DNA from: Podospora pseudoanserina
Lineage: Eukaryota > Ascomycota > Sordariomycetes > Sordariales > Podosporaceae
Reading direction: 5' to 3'
Length of the DNA: 64,000 bases
Assembly (NCBI RefSeq): GCF_035222485.1
Contig: NC_085920.1
Location: 4,526,001 to 4,590,000, forward strand
This document shows, piece by piece, positions 58,861 through 64,000 of this stretch. Each line of letters starts with the position of its first letter. Position 1 is the stretch's first letter. The notes below the pieces were generated by a model, which was given only the letters and a program-made list of their open reading frames with translations, had not been told where the DNA came from and searched no databases. The position numbers and the translations under genes were made by a program.

Positions 58861-59354
58861 TCACTTTTGCTCTTGCCCCTGTCCTTTCACCCACTCGGTA
58901 AACTCATTGCGTTGCTTCCGAATGTCCACAAAGTTTGGCCTACCCTCGATGTACGCGAACGGATTGCCCAAGTAGTCCCGGTTCACCTGCCCGTTGTTGT
59001 CCTTGAACCCGTCCCCCCCCTCCCTTTCAATCTTCCCAGCCCACTCACGCCACTGGATCGGGCGCAGGGGGGATGTGCCGAGAACCAGGCCAACAAGAAT
59101 AACCAGAATAGCAACAGCCGTTTCGATCGCGATATCTATCGGCAGGGATGTGGCAGCGGTGGGAGTTGACGTCAATGCCGCCGAGGTGGCAGCTCGAAAC
59201 GACTGCAGGGCCGAATGCTCCTGGGCCGAGTAGCACCTATCGGGGGAATCGTCAGCGCATTGCTCGTTCTGACGGCCGATGGGGAATGTCAAACTTACGC
59301 ATGTGCGAGTAAAAGACTGCCAAAAGCAGTGATGGACTTGGATATTAACGTCAT
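58861..59354 (-). CDS. emc5: ER membrane protein complex subunit 5 (EMC5/MMGT)
   Basis: Two exons, 59354-59299 and 59236-58861, with a 62-nt GT-AG intron, give 143 residues. EMC5 is a core membrane subunit of the ER insertase complex that helps insert tail-anchored and multipass proteins; the human name MMGT reflects earlier magnesium-transporter work. Seen: a first hydrophobic helix from the short exon (SITAFGSLLLAHA) joined to the conserved CYSAQEHS segment, a second helix (IDIAIETAVAILVILVGLVLGTSPLR) and the motif RPIQWREWAGKIEREG, followed by YLGNPFAYIEGRPNFVDIRKQR. The N-terminal helix only appears once the 56-nt first exon is included. Length is right for the family. Confidence 0.94.
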
Positions 59355-60092
59355 GGTGGAGGAATTTGGGTTTATGCCTTTTGCTGTTGACTTGGAGATG
59401 CTTCTGGTGACGACGATGCCAACTGGTTGGGAGCACTCCCAGAAATGCCAAGGAAGCAGGGGCCATATCCCGATAGTTGCATAGCCGCAACGGTCCAGTT
59501 GTGTGTATGCACTTAAACGAAAACTTTCACCCCCTATTCTCATTGTCTCCAAGACACGGTCCCAAGTACTCGGTTCTTTCATCCAAACCCATCCATCTTC
59601 CAAGAACTCAAGCTGACGGGAACCTGTCTTTGATTCAACCTGGCCTCTTTTTGTTTTCTGGCTGCTACAAGCTAGCGATGTTTCACAGATCGGGACGGGG
59701 CAGGCTGGGCGCCACAAAATATGCATAATAGCATTATCTGGTGGCTCCTACAAAGAATCCTGATGTCCGAACAACTACCAAAGAACAATAAAATTCACTT
59801 TCACCACCCTCCTCGGATCCGAGGTTAACCTAAACAAAACAACCAAACAATGTAGCATGGAAAGATATGTACAACCAGATCAGTTTTCTGTGTCCCCTAT
59901 CGACAGTAGGTTGCTTTTCCCCCCTTCTTTTGCGCTCGCTCTCTCCCTGCTTCTTTCTTGGTTCTGTCCCTTTCCCATATTGCCCTCCTCAAGAATGAGA
60001 AGATCTCAACTCGCTCCCTTTTTCTTGTGCCCACCCAATGCTCTTTTCTTGAATAAATACAGCAGCTGTCATTTTTACGCCCGACTGAGTGA
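59355..60092. other. intergenic region upstream of emc5
   Basis: 738 bp holding the emc5 promoter and the 3' UTR of the HMG-box gene; a TC-rich stretch lies near 59930-59990. No gene seen. Confidence 0.5.
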
Positions 60093-61908
60093 CTATTGAT
60101 CAGCCTTGGTTTCGGCCCAGTTGGCCTCAAAGTGTGCCCCTTCTGACAAAGGCTCCATCCGCCACTCGTCTGCCCCCCCGAGAAACTGGCTGTGCTGCTC
60201 AACCGAAAGTGTGTTGTCGAGCCCTAGGTTAAAGTGGGAGAACTGGTTCTCTGGGTCGTTGTTGGATGTCAGCTGACCTGTTTGCCAACCATGCTGCGAA
60301 TTGTTGGTGCCGGCGAGCCCGGTGCCGTCGAAGAGGTTGGATATGGAATTGTTGATGTTGTTGAGGTTATTCGTTCCGGTGAAGAGCTCCTCGTGAGACA
60401 TCAACGACGGATCGATACGGTGCTCAAAGCAGGGGGGCTGGGGTTGGGAATGACCTTGTGACTGGGATTGTGAATGAGCTTGTTGCTCGTGAGAAGGGCG
60501 TGTGTGTTGTGGGTGGTGGTATTGATTCAACTCGTAATGCGAGCGCAATCCGTGGGTGTGTTGTTGGAATGCCATACTCGGCGATGGCGTCTTGCGCATC
60601 AGAACATCCTCTATCATACCTGGGTGCAAGTGGCTCCTTTGGGTGTTCTGGATGTGGCTCTCGTAAAAGGTGTTCGTTAACCCTCGAGTGTCGTATGCGG
60701 ACGGCATTGGTTTCCCCGGGTTGGAAAATTCAAAGGCGGATCGGTTCTGGTGATGAGGCCCTAGCCCGTGCAATCCCATCAGAGGGTGATGGGTTGCGGC
60801 ATAGACGGAGCGACTTGGAATGTAGTCCCCGTCGTCGTTGGGCGTATTGGTAGCAGACCGCATCGGGGCCGCCGCGTGTTGCCAGTCGCCATACTCATCC
60901 AAGTCCGAGGCTTCACTGTGGGCGTCGAAGTTTTCGTCGTACTTTGCTGGCTTGTGAGGTTTGGACGGCGTGAACTTGTAGTTCGGGTGCGCTTTTTGGT
61001 GGTTGTCACGTTCGAGGTCGGCCCAGGCTTTGAACTGCTGTCGGATATGCTCGGGCTCAAGTGGCCAGCTGGAACCGCAGACCCGTGAGACGACCTGATG
61101 GTTGTGTTGAGACGCCCATTCTTTGGCACGTTGCTGATAGGCCTTGCGATACAGCATGAAGGCGTTCATGGGCCTTTTGACCTTGCCGGGATTCTTCCTG
61201 CACTGGGTGACCTCGTCTTGCCGTGCGGTGGCGTCTCGATTCACGTACGTCTCGATATCGGTGATCGGAATGGCCGAGTCTTTTGTCAAGTCACTCAGCG
61301 GCCTGTCCAAAGTTGGCAAATTTTTCGGCGGCTTCGCTCTTTCCTTCTTCTTCTTTTTAGACGATGCTTTTTCCACGCCCGCGCGTCTTGGTGCCAGCGC
61401 CTTCCCGATTACGATATTGCCGCCGTGTATGCTCATGATATCAGACGCCCGTGAAGGTGTAGGGGGTGACGCTGCCGGTGTGCCATAAGGCTGCGACATC
61501 TGAAGTAAATTGTCAACGATCAGCCAGAGCCCGTTGCCTATCTCGACCGGGCGACGAAACTGTACTCACATCTGGAATAGGGCCATACGGACTGCTGTCG
61601 GGATACATGGGGTGGAAGCCCGGCTACACGCGAACAATCAGCATTTCGAGCCATGGCAGGTAGATGGCAACCCTCACAATCTGAGCACCTCCATGCTGGT
61701 ATGACATGGACGGATCGAAACTTTGCGAATGTGTTAACTGGGGCGCCGGGGTTCCATATCTCGAAGCCGGTTGCAATTGTACTCGAATGGAATCGGCGGC
61801 GTTCATATCGTGCGGTGTGGCAGCGTTATGTTGCAGAAGCTCATTGAAGCCGACAGGTAACGGCTCTCCTTTCGGCAGGCTTGGGGAGAGGGGGGTATTG
61901 CGATCCAT
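60093..61908 (-). CDS. HMG-box (MATA-type) transcription factor, Ste11/FMF-1-like candidate
   Basis: Three exons, 61908-61678, 61623-61570 and 61499-60093, with introns of 54 and 70 nt (GT-AG), give 563 residues. A MATA-type HMG box lies at about residues 201-273 (VKRPMNAFMLYRKAYQQRAKEW, CGSSWPLEPEHIRQQFKAWADLERDNH), which bends DNA in sexual regulators. A Lys-rich stretch just before (SSKKKKKERAKPP, about 141-153) is a likely nuclear signal. The flanks are Gln/His/Asn-rich, as in fungal activators. By box type and layout it could be the sordariomycete FMF-1/PaHMG5, orthologous to fission-yeast Ste11, which controls fertility and mating-type genes; I am unsure which HMG paralogue it is. The middle exon is only 54 nt. 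Confidence 0.87.
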
Positions 61909-64000
61909 GCTAGAGATTGTGTTTTGCTTGTGTGAGAAAGTATCTCTGGGTGAAGCCGAGGATGATGGAGGGTGAGTGGGAGGGAGAGGCAGTAGCTCAA
62001 ACACCGGGGATGAGCTCTTCAAATATCTTTGCCAGTCAACCCGGAAGGAGTGGCCGACTGGTTGAGTAATCGAGGTTGGATAAACTCTAGGAGCAACCTG
62101 TAAGGATGATAGGACCGCCCCAAGATTTTAAGGGCAGAGCCTGGCTAATCGATTAGCAACCACGCAAGCATAGCAGTCTGGATAGGTATCAAGACTATCA
62201 GTGGATGGTGCAGAGGCTGCGGGAGTAGGGCCCAAGCTAGTGTGTCTTGAGGAGAAAGGTGCTGGAAAAGACGGAGTCTGCAATGATGATTTGCTTGGAT
62301 GAAGAGACAGCATCAGATGGCTTGGGAGTGTGCACCTAGCGGTGTAAGGAGGCTCTTGTCTCGCAGGCTGGCCAAGGTGTGCAGGAAGCGGTGGACATCA
62401 CAAACCTTTTGCGACAGCCTGTCCTGCAGGCTGCGACACGCCCGATGGGTATTTGTGGTGGATGGACTCGTTGTCTTTCCCGGATCACGGCCTGTTGCCC
62501 CGGTCTCCTGGACAGCGAGGTGCTTGCCCACGCTGAGAGACCCTATCGGATCTCACGACCACACACCTGAAGCTTCCACAACCGTTGCTGTCTCTCCTGC
62601 CAAGGGTGTATGTTGCTTGGCCTTCCTGCTTGTTCCTTTCTTTGTTCCGGCTTCTCTAAGGGCTGGAGTTGGGGTGGGAAACACCAGGATGGGCTTGCGG
62701 CTTTGGTGGTCTCTGCTTCTGCCGCTTCAATGAACATGGAAGCCGTGCTTTGTCTCAGCGAGAAATTCTTGAAGGGCTGGGGAAAAAGGAAGAGGGGACC
62801 GGGTGCGTATTTGTATTCTCTTTATTGGGCTCTGGTGCTGAGCAAGCCTGGTGCGGTACTGTCCGCGTCCCAAGAGGGTTGACGCATTCGGAAGCCTGGC
62901 CGGGCCAGAAGAGCGGAACTAGTCTCTGGACGGCAGCACTGAGGAGGGAAGAAGCCGCCTTCTCGACGACTGTTGGCACTCCACATCCGCGTTCGGGGCT
63001 CAGAGTGCCAGAGCTGCTACAGACGCCTGGCAACAGTGGAGGAGGTAGCAAGCCGACCTCTTGGGAATTATTGGAGATGCAATGACATGCTCTCTCCCGG
63101 TCCCCAGCAATACCCACCAGGAGGGGAATTCTGAGCAAACCACTCCTATCCGAACTTCACATCCCCGAGCTTTCCTGTGTTGGAACCATGTCGGCAGCAG
63201 CATAGCTCCACGTGTTCCTGCACCAACCCGGGTTACAGCAGTTAGCCAGATTTTCTCGAAGCTGAGATTGGACTCGCCCAATACGCAACAGCATCTTCAG
63301 TATTTCCCTCGTCATTTTTGACATTTGGAGTCTCAGTTACTTCTAGGTATGCGGTTCCATAGGGGGGTTCATCTGCTGGTTTGAGGTACCCGAGACCGGC
63401 TGGAATGTGTTCGGGTCCCTCCCCGGAAGCGGGCTTGCCCTCCTTCCCCTCTGCAGTGACTGGCTGCTCTCTTCTGAGTGACGCCACAGAGGCCAGTGGC
63501 TTGCTTCCATTTCTTTGACCTTTTAGATCCAACCCGTTTCTTTGAGGTCTCGTGTGCTCATCGATCATGGCGGTTGATGCCTCACCTGGGCCCATATCCC
63601 GCCATAGATGCGTGCACATGACTCGCCGCTCATAACTGCATTTAAAAGCAGCTCGCGATTCGTAACAGCCCGCGGCAAACCTGGATACTTTGGCTCTCGT
63701 TGCCCAAGCCTGGCATAGGTCCTCCCCTAGTCTCAACGTGCATCATGGACAGTTGCAACTTCTTCTGGTTGGTCGCCCTCCCTGCAGGGCTTTCGGGTAG
63801 CTGCATTAGCCTGCGACTGTTTGAACATCAGTCGTACAGCAAGGCACAGAATAGCGGCCCTTTCCACGCGCCCCCCTTTATTTACCAGGCATGACCAAGA
63901 CTCCACAAGGGTCTCACTCACACACCCTTCTCTACTTTTTGCATATTTCACTTTATCAAAAGATCCAAATGAAAAAACTGACCTGGCCCAAAGAATGATG
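61909..64000. promoter_or_regulatory. long upstream region of the HMG-box gene, right flank
   Basis: About 2.1 kb to the window edge. No gene could be supported. The minus-strand frame at 63242-63736 starts only with a TTG and its first ATG lies well inside. Fungal developmental regulators often have long promoters and leaders; this one may too. Confidence 0.4.

Noticed and set aside
63242-63736. 164-codon minus-strand frame near the right edge
   Set aside because: Starts only from TTG; the first ATG leaves about 125 codons of polar sequence without a recognisable family.

Overview
The window looks like an ordinary, gene-dense chromosome segment of a filamentous ascomycete (Pezizomycotina, most likely a sordariomycete). 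Genes are single transcription units on both strands. Introns are short (54-143 nt, one of 197 nt) and nearly all GT-AG, and most protein families match filamentous-fungal forms: lumazine synthase with a Ser/Gly linker, an RRM+YTH protein, a MATA-type HMG-box regulator and an Flc/TRP-like channel. I see no transposon, virus-like element, rRNA, tRNA or CRISPR array.

Layout, left to right. 0.4-5.1 kb: Acl4-like ribosomal-protein chaperone (+), Gir2-like RWD protein (-) and Puf6-like 60S assembly factor (+), a translation/ribosome-themed trio in which the last two are divergent. 5.6-6.6 kb: Cys-rich single-pass membrane protein (+) with an apparent 2-nt frame slip. 7.1-10.7 kb: RPB4 (-) and the PP2A B55 subunit (-, six exons). 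12-14.4 kb: an uncharacterised protein (+) and a GPI-type Cys-rich secreted protein (+). 14.9-18.7 kb: Flc/TRP-like channel (-) with a 15-bp minisatellite at its 5' end. 19.8-24.5 kb: MutL-family ATPase (-) divergent from lumazine synthase (+). 24.9-27.7 kb: large disordered protein (-), followed by about 5 kb with no recognisable gene. 32.8-34.7 kb: CDF metal transporter of the DxxxD (manganese) type. 35.3-41.3 kb: Stt4 phosphatidylinositol 4-kinase (-), divergent from proteasome subunit beta-6 (41.9-42.8 kb, +). 45.8-48 kb: RRM+YTH m6A-reader candidate (+). 49.2-49.8 kb: small heat-shock protein (+) with heat-shock elements upstream. 50.5-52 kb: SAM methyltransferase (+) and LSM6 (-, three short exons). 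52.8-54.1 kb: nucleotidyltransferase-fold protein (+). 54.3-62 kb, all (-): MSH5 with a Ser/Arg-rich extension, EMC5, and an HMG-box transcription factor with a long upstream region.

Most genes are housekeeping: ribosome assembly, Pol II, U6 snRNA, proteasome, ER membrane insertion, PI4P synthesis and riboflavin. A looser sexual/meiotic theme appears in MSH5, the MutL protein, the YTH reader and the HMG-box factor, but these are interspersed and I do not claim a functional cluster. Exon structures were derived by hand from splice consensus plus reading-frame continuity; every multi-exon model listed closes in frame unless stated. I did not find a convincing undescribed system. The items most worth a second look are the modified MSH5, the MutL protein with no visible endonuclease motif, the frame slip in the membrane protein, the minisatellite in the channel gene and the large gene-free gap.
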